A stretch of DNA of 64,000 nucleotides, from positions 5,062,001 through 5,126,000 of the forward strand of contig NZ_WOXS01000002.1 of assembly GCF_009852415.1 (NCBI RefSeq), read 5' to 3'. The notes below the pieces were generated by a model. It did no database searches and was not told the origin of the DNA. It worked only from the letters and a program-made list of their open reading frames with translations. Positions 8,113-16,180 of this stretch are shown piece by piece. This DNA is from Streptomyces sp. Tu 3180. Its GTDB lineage: Bacteria > Actinomycetota > Actinomycetes > Streptomycetales > Streptomycetaceae. The number at the start of each line of letters is the position of its first letter. Within the stretch, counting starts at the first letter, position 1. A program made the translations under genes and the position numbers.

Positions 8113-9174
8113 TCAAGTCACCCGCGTCGCGCCCGCGAACGGCATCTCGTCGATCGGGGCCAGGCGCACCGGGGCCGACGGGTTCGGGGCGTGGATCATG
8201 CGGCCGTCACCGACGTAGATGCCGACGTGACTGATGCCGGAGTAGAAGAACACCAGGTCACCGGGGAGGAGTTCCGAGCGGGAGACGCGGCGGCCCGCGG
8301 CGATCTGCGCGTAGGTCGTGCGGGGCAGGGAGATACCGGCGGAGCGGTAGGCGGCCTGGACGAGGCCCGAGCAGTCGAAGGCGTTGGGGCCGCTCGCGCC
8401 CCAGACGTAAGGGCTGCCGATCTTCTGGTGGGCGTAGGAGACGGCCCTCGCCGCGCGGGGGCCGGGTGCCCGGGGAGGAGCGGATCCGGGGGCCGCCGGG
8501 CCGTTCCGGTCGCCCGTCGAGGAGCGTGCGGCGCGGTCCGTCCCGTCGGTGAGCGCCGCGCGTTGCGCGGGTGTCAGCCGGGACCACAGGTCGCGCGCGG
8601 CGTCCAGCTTTCCGGTGATCGTCTTCCGGTGCCGTTTCAGTTCGGCCTGCCGGGAGGCCAGGGACGCCAGCTCGACGCGCGCGGCCCCGCGCAGCCGCTC
8701 GATCTCCCGGAGCTGGGCCCGGGCGCGCCCCACCGCCGCGCTCTGGCGGCTGCCCGCGCGTTCGGCGAACGCGGCACGGTCCAGGTAGCCGTCGGGGTCG
8801 GAGGAGAGGAGGAGCTGCAGGGACGGATCGAGGCCGCCGCCGCGGTACTGCGCCGCCGCCACCGAACCCAGCGCCTGGCGGGCCGTGTTGAGCCGCTCCT
8901 GCCTGCGGGCCGCCTCGTCCTGCAGAGCGTGCAGCCGCTGCCCGGCCGACCGGGCCTTCTCCCGCGCGCCGTTGTACTTCTCGGTGGCGACCTCCGCCTC
9001 CCGGTACAGCTTGTCCACCTCGGCCTTGACCCGGCCCGGTGCCGGCTGCGGCTCGGCGTGTGCCGCTCCGCCGAGTCCGGTCGCGGTGGCCGCGCCGGCG
9101 AGGGCGACGGCGGCGGCCGCGCGGGCCGTGGCGCCGCCCGCCGGGCGCGGCCTGGACTTGCGGTGCGCTGCCAC
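8113..9174 (-). CDS. Secreted C40 (NlpC/P60) peptidoglycan hydrolase, paralogue 1
   Basis: 353 residues from the GTG at 9174, chosen because the N-terminus (VAAHRKSRPRP) then aligns with the paralogue at 10022-11209 and an AGAGGA motif lies about 9 nt upstream. Signal peptide to about residue 42 (AAAVALAGAATATGLGGAAHA), then a long coiled-coil region (about 45-215) of the RipA/DIP1281 kind. The C-terminal NlpC/P60 domain has catalytic Cys in NAFDCSGLVQAAY, His in GISHVGIYVGDG and the third polar residue in MIHAPNP. It cleaves D-Glu to DAP bonds in wall peptides. No c-di-AMP riboswitch is present upstream, unlike the paralogue. Confidence 0.92.
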   Translation of the reverse strand: MAAHRKSRPRPAGGATARAAAAVALAGAATATGLGGAAHAEPQPAPGRVKAEVDKLYREAEVATEKYNGAREKARSAGQRLHALQDEAARRQERLNTARQALGSVAAAQYRGGGLDPSLQLLLSSDPDGYLDRAAFAERAGSRQSAAVGRARAQLREIERLRGAARVELASLASRQAELKRHRKTITGKLDAARDLWSRLTPAQRAALTDGTDRAARSSTGDRNGPAAPGSAPPRAPGPRAARAVSYAHQKIGSPYVWGASGPNAFDCSGLVQAAYRSAGISLPRTTYAQIAAGRRVSRSELLPGDLVFFYSGISHVGIYVGDGRMIHAPNPSAPVRLAPIDEMPFAGATRVT

Positions 9175-9413
9175 CCGGGATCCCGTCCTCTCCGACGACC
9201 GCCTGGTCCGTGCCCGCGGCCACCGTGCGGGGACGGTGCCGGTCCGGCGGCGTACGGGGGAGCAGTCCACCGCCGGACCTTCTCGGCACGGGTGTCCGGT
9301 CGCCGCCCCCGGTCCGGGCGGCGGTGGGAGCCGGTCACCTGGTCGAGGACGCTAGACCCGGCCGTGCGGCCCCGGTGACGGGTTGTGCGGAAGTGGCGCG
9401 AGCGGACCGCCGG

Positions 9414-9430
9414 GTGACCGTAAGTGACCG
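9414..9430. promoter_or_regulatory. GTGACCG direct repeat, possible MtrA-type site
   Basis: GTGACCG-TAA-GTGACCG, two identical heptamers one helical turn apart, about 60 bp upstream of the C40 gene's -10 element. Tandem GTCAC/GTGAC half-sites at this spacing resemble the direct repeats bound by actinobacterial MtrA, which controls wall hydrolases. The assignment is inference. Confidence 0.35.
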
Positions 9431-9589
9431 CTTTCCCCTCCCGGCGCCGTTCCCTTCACGCAGAGCGATGACCGATGTGCCGAACACGGGAAGGGGGAGG
9501 GGCCGTGGTGCTATGCGGTGCGCGCGGAGGGCGGGCCGCCGTTGCGGCGGGCCCGCCGGGCCGGTGTCGGAGGGGCCGGCGGGCCTGGT

Positions 9590-9603
9590 TAGGCTCCGGC
9601 CTC
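9590..9603 (+). promoter_or_regulatory. -10 element for a leaderless mRNA
   Basis: TAGGCT at 9590-9595 lies 8 nt before the ATG at 9604 and no Shine-Dalgarno sequence is present. This is the classic arrangement of a leaderless Streptomyces transcript starting at the A of ATG. Confidence 0.6.
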
Positions 9604-9957
9604 ATGGACGTACTCCTCCACCTCTTCGTCGGTCTGCACATCATCGGCATCGCGTCGCTGCTCGGTGGCTTCCTCACCCAGATGAAGGCGATGGGCGAGG
9701 GCACCGCCCGGTTCACCCCGGCGATGCTGCACGGCGCGCTGACGATGCTGGTCACCGGCGTGGTCCTGGTCGGCCTCAACCAGGCCCAGGACTACTCCGT
9801 GAACAACATCAAGATCGGGGTGAAGCTGGCCCTGCTGATCGTGATCCTCGGCCTGGTCTACGTGAAGCGGGACGAGGAGAAGGTGGACAAGGGCCTGTTC
9901 GGCCTCGTCGGGCTGCTGACCACGGCGAACGTCTTCATCGCCGTGCTGTGGACCTGA
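9604..9957 (+). CDS. Small four-helix membrane protein
   Basis: 117 residues from the ATG at 9604, chosen because a -10 hexamer stands 8 nt upstream (leaderless) and the earlier in-frame sequence is not protein-like. Four hydrophobic helices: LLHLFVGLHIIGIASLLGGF, MLHGALTMLVTGVVLVGL, GVKLALLIVILGLVYV and LFGLVGLLTTANVFIAVLW. His residues in helix 1 (LHLF, LHII) and the A(M/L)LHGAL motif recall small membrane proteins of unknown function common in actinomycetes. It sits between two C40 hydrolase genes; no functional link is proven. Confidence 0.8.
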   Translation: MDVLLHLFVGLHIIGIASLLGGFLTQMKAMGEGTARFTPAMLHGALTMLVTGVVLVGLNQAQDYSVNNIKIGVKLALLIVILGLVYVKRDEEKVDKGLFGLVGLLTTANVFIAVLWT

Positions 9958-9970
9958 CCCCGTCCCCCGC

Positions 9971-10012
9971 GGGCACGCCGCGTGCCGGCGGTGAGCACCG
10001 CGCGGCGTGCCC
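9971..10012. terminator. Bidirectional hairpin between convergent genes
   Basis: GGGCACGCCGCG (9971-9982) pairs perfectly with CGCGGCGTGCCC (10001-10012), giving a 12-bp stem with an 18-nt loop. It lies between the stops of two convergent genes. There is no U-tract, as is usual in Streptomyces. Confidence 0.7.
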
Positions 10013-10021
10013 CGCCGCGTC

Positions 10022-11209
10022 TCAGGCCGGGCGCACCACGCTGTGGATCGAGGACTCGCCGTCGTAGTAGACCGACTCCTCGCGGACGTAGGTGCCGGGC
10101 TTGGGGGCGTGGATCATCTTGCCGTTGCCGATGTAGATGCCCACGTGGGTGACGTCGTCGTAGAAGAAGACGAGGTCGCCGGGTTGCGCCTGGGACACGG
10201 GGACCGTCGTGCCGGCGTCCACCTGGTCGTAGGTGGTGCGGGGGAGGGTGACGCCGGCGGCCTTCCAGGCGGCCTGGGTGAGGCCGGAGCAGTCGTAGGA
10301 GCCGGGGCCGGTGGCGCCCCAGACGTACGGCTTGCCGATCTGCGCGCGGGCGAAGGCCAGGGCCTTCTCGGCCTTGGCGGCGTACGAGGAGTCGGCCGAC
10401 GAGGCGGGCGGGGCGGTCGAACCGGTGGACTCCGTCGTGCCGGACGCGTCCGGGGCGCCGCTCTCCTGCCGGGCCTCCTCCTCCTCCTGGGCCCGCTGCT
10501 GCTCCGCCTGCTGCCGGGCCAGTTCGGCGGCCTTGCGGGCGGCCTCCTCCTGCTTCTTCTTCTCGATCGCCGCGAGCCGCGCCTTCTCCTCGGCGGTCAG
10601 CTCCGACAGCAGCTCGCGCGCGTCCGCGAGCTTCTTCTGGACGGTCGCCTTGGCCGCCTTCAGGTCGCCCTGCGACTCGGTCAGCGTCCGGAGGCTCTCG
10701 GTGGCCTCCCGGCGCTTCTCCATCGTCGCGGACTGCTGCGTGACGTAGTCGTCGACCGCCTCCTTCTGGCGGCCGGTCATCCGGTCCATCAGCTGGCTGC
10801 GGTCGAAGAAGTCCTGCGGTGAGTCCGCGAGCAGGAAGGTCGCGGTGTCGGGGACGCCGGCGCCGGTCCGGTACTGGGCGGCGGCGAAGGTGCCCAGCTC
10901 CTCCCGCGCCTCGTTGAGCTTCTGGGTGCGCTCGGCCACGTCGTCGAGGAGGGTGTCGACGCGCTTGCGCTGCTTGGCGGTCTTCTCCTTGGCCGCGTTG
11001 TACTTCTCGGTCGCCGACTCCGCCTGGCGGTAGAGGTCGTCGACCTTCTTCTCGACCTCCTCCAGACTCGGCCTGCCGTCGTCCGAGGGCGCGGCGTTCG
11101 CCGTCTGGGACAGCAGGGCCACGGAGGTCAGGGCCGCCGTGGCGAGGGCGGGGGTCCGTATGCCGGCCACGCGCGTGCCGGGGGTGCGCGACTTGCGGTG
11201 CGACGCCAA
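10022..11209 (-). CDS. Secreted C40 (NlpC/P60) peptidoglycan hydrolase, paralogue 2, c-di-AMP controlled
   Basis: 395 residues. The start is a TTG at 11209 (MASHRKSRTPGT) with AAGGAG 9 nt upstream, and the first residues match paralogue 1. Signal peptide ends near SQTANAAP. A long charged coiled coil (about residues 50-270, with an AEKARLAAIEKKKQEEAARK-like block) acts as a hinge or autoinhibitory segment. The C-terminal NlpC/P60 domain carries catalytic Cys in GSYDCSGLTQAAW and His in DVTHVGIYIGNG. It probably cuts D-Glu to DAP peptide bonds during growth, sporulation or germination. A strongly conserved ydaO-type riboswitch precedes the gene, placing it under c-di-AMP control, as known for other Streptomyces wall hydrolases such as rpfA. 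Confidence 0.93.
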   Translation of the reverse strand: MASHRKSRTPGTRVAGIRTPALATAALTSVALLSQTANAAPSDDGRPSLEEVEKKVDDLYRQAESATEKYNAAKEKTAKQRKRVDTLLDDVAERTQKLNEAREELGTFAAAQYRTGAGVPDTATFLLADSPQDFFDRSQLMDRMTGRQKEAVDDYVTQQSATMEKRREATESLRTLTESQGDLKAAKATVQKKLADARELLSELTAEEKARLAAIEKKKQEEAARKAAELARQQAEQQRAQEEEEARQESGAPDASGTTESTGSTAPPASSADSSYAAKAEKALAFARAQIGKPYVWGATGPGSYDCSGLTQAAWKAAGVTLPRTTYDQVDAGTTVPVSQAQPGDLVFFYDDVTHVGIYIGNGKMIHAPKPGTYVREESVYYDGESSIHSVVRPA

Positions 11210-11229
11210 GGGAGGCGACTCCTTCCAGT

Positions 11230-11440
11230 GGTCCGCCTACCGGGTTAGCTGTCGGGTTCGGGCGGGTGGATCGGAAGGGTTGCCCTACGGCCGCTCCGCG
11301 AGGGAGTGGGCCGATTCACCCCAAGGTCTCGGTTGGGTCCCCGGCTCCGGCCGCCGCGGCGGCGGTGACGGACTCGGCGGAGGCCGCGCGGCCCGGCGAG
11401 GTTCGCCGGTGGGGGTCGAGCGGCCCGCCCGCACCGTAGC
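11230..11440 (-). ncRNA. c-di-AMP (ydaO-yuaA) riboswitch
   Basis: Read on the minus strand, the leader of the C40 gene contains the conserved ydaO blocks in order: GGGGACCCAACCGAG, CCTTGGGGTGAATCGG, a variable hairpin, CCGAACCCGACAGCTAACCC and GGTAGGCGG. The last block ends about 25 nt before the TTG start. In Streptomyces this class binds c-di-AMP and turns wall-hydrolase genes off. The 5' boundary is approximate. Any terminator or anti-terminator stem is not obvious to me. Confidence 0.9.
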
Positions 11441-11501
11441 CAACTCGTGCGGCACCTGTGAAGGTTGATGGGTGATATGCCCGATACATTTTCGTGACCT
11501 C

Positions 11502-11517
11502 GGGTGTCGCGTCACCC
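11502..11517. promoter_or_regulatory. GGGTGTCGCGTCACCC palindrome between C40 gene and pcrA
   Basis: A 16-bp near-perfect palindrome (only the T/T pair at positions 6 and 11 mismatches). It lies upstream of the c-di-AMP riboswitch leader and 145 bp upstream of pcrA. Its position fits an operator for the C40 promoter. No regulator is assigned. Confidence 0.35.
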
Positions 11518-11629
11518 AGGGTGATGCGGCGATGTCGGCGGGTGTGCGGGGACGCGCGGGGTGCGACGGCCGGGGCGGGGCGCCGCGCGGACCGTGGAAT
11601 CCCGGGGATGTTCTCCGGGTGGCCGCGGG

Positions 11630-11652
11630 CTGTCGGTGAAGCGCCCTAGACT
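11630..11652 (+). promoter_or_regulatory. PafBC/RecA-NDp-type DNA-damage promoter of pcrA
   Basis: CTGTCGGTG (11630-11638), exactly 8 nt, then TAGACT (11647-11652). This matches the consensus TTGTCRGTG-N8-TAnnnT with one mismatch in the first base. The ATG follows 9 nt after the -10 element. The consensus is known from LexA-independent DNA-damage genes of mycobacteria and Streptomyces, driven by PafBC. Confidence 0.7.
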
Positions 11653-11661
11653 CGGAGAGCG

Positions 11662-14169
11662 ATGAGCAGCCTCTTTGACGAAAGCTTCCTGGCGGACCTC
11701 CAGGCCCGGCAGGGCCCCGCGGACGAGCCCCCGCCGCCGCCCGAGGACGACCACGTGCCGGAGCCGATCCCGGACGACCTGTTCGGCGGGAAGTTCGACG
11801 TGCCGCCGGAGCGGGACACCTACTACCGCGACGGCGCCCCACGCCCGGTGATCGACCCCGCCGCCCTCCTGGAGGGGCTGAACGACAACCAGCGCGCCGC
11901 CGTCGCGCACTCCGGCTCCCCGCTGCTCATCGTGGCCGGCGCCGGTTCCGGCAAGACCCGTGTGCTCACGCACCGCATCGCGTACCTGCTCGCCGAGCGG
12001 GGCGTCCACCCCGGCCAGATCCTCGCGATCACCTTCACCAACAAGGCCGCCGGCGAGATGAAGGAGCGCGTCGAGCAGCTCGTCGGGCCGCGCGCGAACG
12101 CGATGTGGGTGATGACCTTCCACAGCGCGTGCGTGCGCATCCTGCGCCGCGAGAGCAAGAAGCTCGGCTTCACGTCGTCGTTCTCGATCTACGACGCCGC
12201 CGACTCCAAGCGGCTGATGGCCCTGGTCTGCCGCGACCTGGACCTCGACCCCAAGCGCTTCCCGCCGAAGTCCTTCAGCGCGAAGATCAGCAACCTGAAG
12301 AACGAGCTGATCGACGAGGAGGACTTCGCCGCCCAGGCCGCGGACGGTTTCGAGAAGACCCTCGCCCAGGCCTACGCCCTGTACCAGTCGCGGCTGCGCG
12401 AGGCGAACGCCCTCGACTTCGACGACCTGATCATGACGACGGTCAACCTGCTCCGCGCCTTCCCGGACGTCGCCGAGCACTACCGCCGCCGTTTCCGCCA
12501 CGTCCTGGTCGACGAGTACCAGGACACCAACCACGCCCAGTACGCCCTGGTCAGGGAGCTCGTCGGAACCTCCGAGCAGCCCGGCGGGGCGTCGCCGGAG
12601 GCCGAGGTCCCGCCCGCCGAGCTGTGCGTGGTGGGCGACGCCGACCAGTCGATCTACGCCTTCCGCGGCGCGACGATCCGCAACATCCTCCAGTTCGAGG
12701 AGGACTACCCGGACGCGACGACGATCCTGCTCGAGCAGAACTACCGCTCCACGCAGACCATCCTGAGCGCGGCCAACGCCGTCATCGAGCGCAACGAGTC
12801 CCGCCGCCCGAAGAACCTGTGGACCAACGCCGGCACCGGCGCGCGGATCACCGGATACGTCGCAGACACCGAGCACGACGAGGCGCAGTTCGTCGCCGAC
12901 GAGATAGACCGCCTCACGGACGCGGGCCAGGCCAAGGCGGGCGACGTCGCGGTCTTCTACCGGACCAACGCCCAGTCCCGCGTCTTCGAAGAGGTCTTCA
13001 TCCGCGTCGGCCTCCCCTACAAGGTCGTCGGCGGCGTCCGCTTCTACGAGCGCAAGGAGGTCCGGGACGTCCTGGCCTACCTGCGGGTGCTCGCCAATCC
13101 CGAGGACTCGGTGCCGCTGCGCCGCATCCTCAACGTCCCCAAGCGGGGCATCGGCGACCGCGCGGAGGCCATGATCGACGCCCTCGCCCAGCGCGAGAGG
13201 ATCAGCTTCTCGCAGGCGCTGAGGCGCGTCGACGAGGCGTACGGCATGGCCGCGCGGTCGGTGAACGCCGTGAAGCGGTTCAACACGCTGATGGAGGACC
13301 TCCGTACGATCGCCGAGTCCGGCGCGGGCCCGGCCACCGTCCTGGAGGCGATCCTCGAGCGCACCGGCTACCTCGCCGAGCTGCAGGCCTCCACCGACCC
13401 GCAGGACGAGACCCGGATCGAGAACCTGCAGGAACTCGCGGCCGTCGCCCTGGAGTTCGAGCAGGAGCGCGGCGAGGGGGCGGCGGCACCGGGGGCCGGC
13501 GCCCCGGGCGGCACCCTGGCCGAGTTCCTGGAGCAGGTCGCGCTGGTCGCCGACTCCGACCAGATCCCCGACGAGGACGAGGACGGCTCCGGCGTCATCA
13601 CCCTGATGACCCTGCACACCGCCAAGGGCCTGGAGTTCCCGGTCGTCTTCCTCACCGGCATGGAGGACGGCGTCTTCCCGCACATGCGCGCCCTCGGCCA
13701 GACCAAGGAGCTGGAGGAGGAGCGGCGCCTGGCGTACGTCGGCATCACGCGCGCGCGTGAGCGGCTGTACCTCACCCGCTCGACGATGCGCAGCGCGTGG
13801 GGACAGCCGTCGTACAACCCGCCCTCGCGCTTCCTGGAGGAGATCCCGGCCGCGCACATGGAGTGGAAGCGGACGGGGGGCGGCTCATCCGCGCCCGCCG
13901 GGCCGGTCTCCGGGGTGGCGGCCTCGCTGTCGTCCTCCCGCTCCCGCTCGTCGGCGGCGGGCGCCTCCGGCTTCGCCACCCGCCGGGCCGCGGAGCAGCA
14001 GTCCGCCGTGTCGCTGGCGGTCGGGGACCGGGTCACGCACGACCAGTTCGGTCTCGGCACCGTGGTCGCGGTGAAGGGCACGGGCGCGAACGCGGAGGCG
14101 ACCATCGACTTCGGGGACGCCAAGCCGAAGCGGCTGCTGCTGCGGTACGCGCCGGTGGAGAAGCTGTAG
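11662..14169 (+). CDS. pcrA: ATP-dependent 3'-5' DNA helicase PcrA/UvrD
   Basis: 835 residues, a typical actinobacterial PcrA length. SF1A motifs appear in order: Q motif GLNDNQRAAV, Walker A GAGSGKT, Ia TFTNKAAGEM, II DEYQDTN, III GDADQSIYAFRGA, IV LEQNYRST, V TLHTAKGLEFPVV and VI EEERRLAYVGITRARERLYL. The C-terminal 60 residues (VGDRVTHDQFGLGTVVAV onward) form the Tudor-like domain that contacts RNA polymerase. It unwinds DNA in nucleotide excision and transcription-coupled repair and removes RecA filaments. GGAGAG precedes the ATG. The promoter matches the DNA-damage PafBC consensus with one mismatch. Confidence 0.98.
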   Translation: MSSLFDESFLADLQARQGPADEPPPPPEDDHVPEPIPDDLFGGKFDVPPERDTYYRDGAPRPVIDPAALLEGLNDNQRAAVAHSGSPLLIVAGAGSGKTRVLTHRIAYLLAERGVHPGQILAITFTNKAAGEMKERVEQLVGPRANAMWVMTFHSACVRILRRESKKLGFTSSFSIYDAADSKRLMALVCRDLDLDPKRFPPKSFSAKISNLKNELIDEEDFAAQAADGFEKTLAQAYALYQSRLREANALDFDDLIMTTVNLLRAFPDVAEHYRRRFRHVLVDEYQDTNHAQYALVRELVGTSEQPGGASPEAEVPPAELCVVGDADQSIYAFRGATIRNILQFEEDYPDATTILLEQNYRSTQTILSAANAVIERNESRRPKNLWTNAGTGARITGYVADTEHDEAQFVADEIDRLTDAGQAKAGDVAVFYRTNAQSRVFEEVFIRVGLPYKVVGGVRFYERKEVRDVLAYLRVLANPEDSVPLRRILNVPKRGIGDRAEAMIDALAQRERISFSQALRRVDEAYGMAARSVNAVKRFNTLMEDLRTIAESGAGPATVLEAILERTGYLAELQASTDPQDETRIENLQELAAVALEFEQERGEGAAAPGAGAPGGTLAEFLEQVALVADSDQIPDEDEDGSGVITLMTLHTAKGLEFPVVFLTGMEDGVFPHMRALGQTKELEEERRLAYVGITRARERLYLTRSTMRSAWGQPSYNPPSRFLEEIPAAHMEWKRTGGGSSAPAGPVSGVAASLSSSRSRSSAAGASGFATRRAAEQQSAVSLAVGDRVTHDQFGLGTVVAVKGTGANAEATIDFGDAKPKRLLLRYAPVEKL

Positions 14170-14179
14170 GAACCACGCA

Positions 14180-14206
14180 GGAGCCCCGCCGGTGCGGCGG
14201 GGCTCC
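14180..14206. terminator. pcrA hairpin terminator
   Basis: GGAGCCCCGCC (14180-14190) and GGCGGGGCTCC (14196-14206) form a perfect 11-bp stem with a 5-nt loop. It lies between pcrA and the convergent M23 gene and could serve both. Confidence 0.8.
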
Positions 14207-14226
14207 CCGGTCCGGCCGGGCCGGTG

Positions 14227-15798
14227 CTACGACGGGTTGAGGCCGTGGCTGCGCAGCCACGCGAGCGGGTCGATCGTGGAGCCGCCGCCGGGCCGCACCT
14301 CGAAGTGCAGGTGCGGTCCGGTCGACTTCCCCGAATTGCCGGAGAACGCGATCGGGTCGCCGGCCTTCACGGTCGTACCCGGAGCGACCCGGTAGCTGGA
14401 GAGGTGGCAGTACCACGTCTCCGTGCCGTCCTTCGCGGTCACGATCATCATGTTGCCGTACGAGACGTTGAACTGGGTGCGCACCGTACCGTCGGTCGCG
14501 GCCATCACGGTCGAGCCGTACGGCACGGGGAAGTCGATGCCGGTGTGCACGGACATCCAGTTGGTGCCGGACTGGCCGTAGTAGGCGCTGAGGCCGTGCT
14601 GCGCGACCGGGAGCGCGAACTTCGGGCGCAACCGCTCCTTGCGGGCCGCCTCCTCCGCCGCCCGCCTCCGCTCGGCCTCCTGCTGGGCCCTGAGGTCGAT
14701 GCGCTCCTGGGTGCGGCTGGCCCGGTCGGCGAAGTCGTCCGCCCCGGCGGCCAGGCTCTCGAGCTGGGTGTCCAGCTCGATGTTGGCGACGGACGGTTTC
14801 ACCGGCTGCGCGTCCGCGGCGGTGGTCGCCGTCTCCCCGCCGTCGTCGGTCAGGTTGCCGACGGAGGCGGCGGCGATCCCCGCGACACCCATCACGCACG
14901 CGGAGGGCACGGCCACCGTCAGCAGCGCGGAGCGCTTGGGGGGCGTGCGGCGGCGGGAACGGGACCCGCCGCGTGAGGCCGCGCGCGGCGACGGGACGGG
15001 AACGACCTCCTCCTGCTCCTCGAGCAGGTGCACCGCCGGCAGTTCGCCCGTGCCGTCCGGGTCGCCCTGGGCGGGGTCGTCGTGGGGGTCCTGTGCGTGG
15101 GAGTCCTGTTCCTCCGGGGCCGGGGAGCCGGAGTTTTGGGAGGGGAAGGCCGGGGACGACCGGGGGTCCTCGTACTGCTCGAACGTGGCGGTGGCCTGCT
15201 GGTCGAAGGACTCGCCCTGCTGCCCGTAGGCGTCGGTCGCCGGGGCGGTGCCGCCGTCGGAATTCCACTGCGTGGCGTCGTAGGCGCCGGTGTCGAAGGC
15301 CTGGGTGCCCCAGTCCCAGTGCTGGGTCTGGTCGACGGGGTTCCCGGACTGGTCGGGCTGGAGCCAGGCACCCGCGTCCCACTGACCGCTGACGTCGGGT
15401 GCGGTGCCCTGCTGGGGGATCGGCGGCACGTGCTGCTGACCGGTGGTCCACGCCGTCGCGTCGTAGGCGCCGGTGTCGTAGCCGGTGTGCTGCTGGGCCG
15501 CGTACGCGTCGTACTGCGCGGTGTCGTGGCCGCCCGCGGACCAGTGCGCGGTGTCGTACGCCCCCGTGTCGTGGCCGCCGCCCGGGAGGTCGCCGAAGAG
15601 GGGGTCGGTGGCGAAGCCCGCGAAGGTGTGGCCGCCGGTGCCGAAGCCGGTGGGGGCGGAACCGGCGGCGTCGTGGCCGCCGTACGAGGTGAAGTCGCCG
15701 TACTGGGCTTCCTGGGTGCCGTACGACGCGTAGTGCGCCGAGGCGGCGTCGGAAGCCGGGGCCGGGGCCATGGTCCCCGACGGGTGACGGTCGTTCAC
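14227..15798 (-). CDS. Membrane-anchored M23 family metallopeptidase
   Basis: 523 residues from the GTG at 15798 (MNDRHPSG); an ATG at 15771 is a less likely start. Residues 20-190 are a low-complexity Tyr/Asp/Gly/Gln region with repeated GAYDT(A/G), GHDTA and YDATxW motifs, presumably cytoplasmic. After a basic stretch a single membrane helix (LLTVAVPSACVMGVAGIAA) leads to a short coiled coil and a C-terminal LytM/M23 domain. Zinc ligands appear in HTGIDFPVPYG and GPHLHFEVRPG. Family members cut peptidoglycan cross-links or activate amidases. The N-terminal repeats may recruit partners, which is inference. Confidence 0.92.
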   Translation of the reverse strand: MNDRHPSGTMAPAPASDAASAHYASYGTQEAQYGDFTSYGGHDAAGSAPTGFGTGGHTFAGFATDPLFGDLPGGGHDTGAYDTAHWSAGGHDTAQYDAYAAQQHTGYDTGAYDATAWTTGQQHVPPIPQQGTAPDVSGQWDAGAWLQPDQSGNPVDQTQHWDWGTQAFDTGAYDATQWNSDGGTAPATDAYGQQGESFDQQATATFEQYEDPRSSPAFPSQNSGSPAPEEQDSHAQDPHDDPAQGDPDGTGELPAVHLLEEQEEVVPVPSPRAASRGGSRSRRRTPPKRSALLTVAVPSACVMGVAGIAAASVGNLTDDGGETATTAADAQPVKPSVANIELDTQLESLAAGADDFADRASRTQERIDLRAQQEAERRRAAEEAARKERLRPKFALPVAQHGLSAYYGQSGTNWMSVHTGIDFPVPYGSTVMAATDGTVRTQFNVSYGNMMIVTAKDGTETWYCHLSSYRVAPGTTVKAGDPIAFSGNSGKSTGPHLHFEVRPGGGSTIDPLAWLRSHGLNPS

Positions 15799-15846
15799 CA
15801 ACTTCTCTTTCGCCTCGACAACAGGGGCTGCCAGAGCAGTGCGGCG

Positions 15847-15876
15847 ACTGTACCCGGCGGTACGCGGGCACGACAA
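15847..15876 (-). promoter_or_regulatory. Probable sigma-70-type promoter of the M23 gene
   Basis: On the minus strand TTGTCG (15876-15871), an 18-bp spacer, then TACAGT (15852-15847). It lies about 50 bp upstream of the GTG start. Confidence 0.5.
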
Positions 15877-16087
15877 TCTTCGGCAGGTTTCACGCACGCA
15901 GGAAACGGGCAATCGGTCGTGTTTTGGCGGACTGCGGGCGCGTCCTTGGCCCTGTGTTCGATGTTTGTTCGAGGTGACGCGTGGGGCGGCGGCACAAGTG
16001 GGCCGCGCCGGGCGGTCGCTGTTCGGACGGGGACGCCGCGCCGTCGAGGTCACGGGCGTGTCATCGGCCCGGGCGTGTCGTGCGCCC

Positions 16088-16118
16088 CTCACGGCCGTCC
16101 CCGCCGGACGGCCGTGAG
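16088..16118 (-). terminator. Hairpin terminator downstream of the lipase-like gene
   Basis: CTCACGGCCGTCC (16088-16100) and GGACGGCCGTGAG (16106-16118) form a perfect 13-bp stem around CCGCC. It is 114 bp past the lipase stop and upstream of the M23 promoter. Confidence 0.75.
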
Positions 16119-16180
16119 GCCGCCGTGCCGGGCCCGGGCCTTCGCGGGCCGTGGCCGGACCGCGGCAGGAGCGCCGCCGT

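Larger units (their letters stand above)
9175..9603. other. Gene-free spacer with C40 promoter and GTGACCG direct repeat
   Basis: 429 bp between the C40 gene and the small membrane protein. On the minus strand a TAGCGT -10 element at 9349-9354 would give a leader of about 165 nt for the C40 gene. Upstream of it, GTGACCG is repeated with a 10-bp period (9414-9420 and 9424-9430). I see no protein-coding ORF. Confidence 0.45.

Noticed and set aside
9175..9350. Second c-di-AMP riboswitch ahead of the first C40 gene.
   Set aside because: None of the ydaO blocks (GGGTGAAT, CAGCTAACCC, GGTAGGCGG) can be found there on the minus strand.
11512..13857. Long minus-strand ORF opposite pcrA.
   Set aside because: The plus strand encodes all helicase motifs, so the opposite frame is a shadow.
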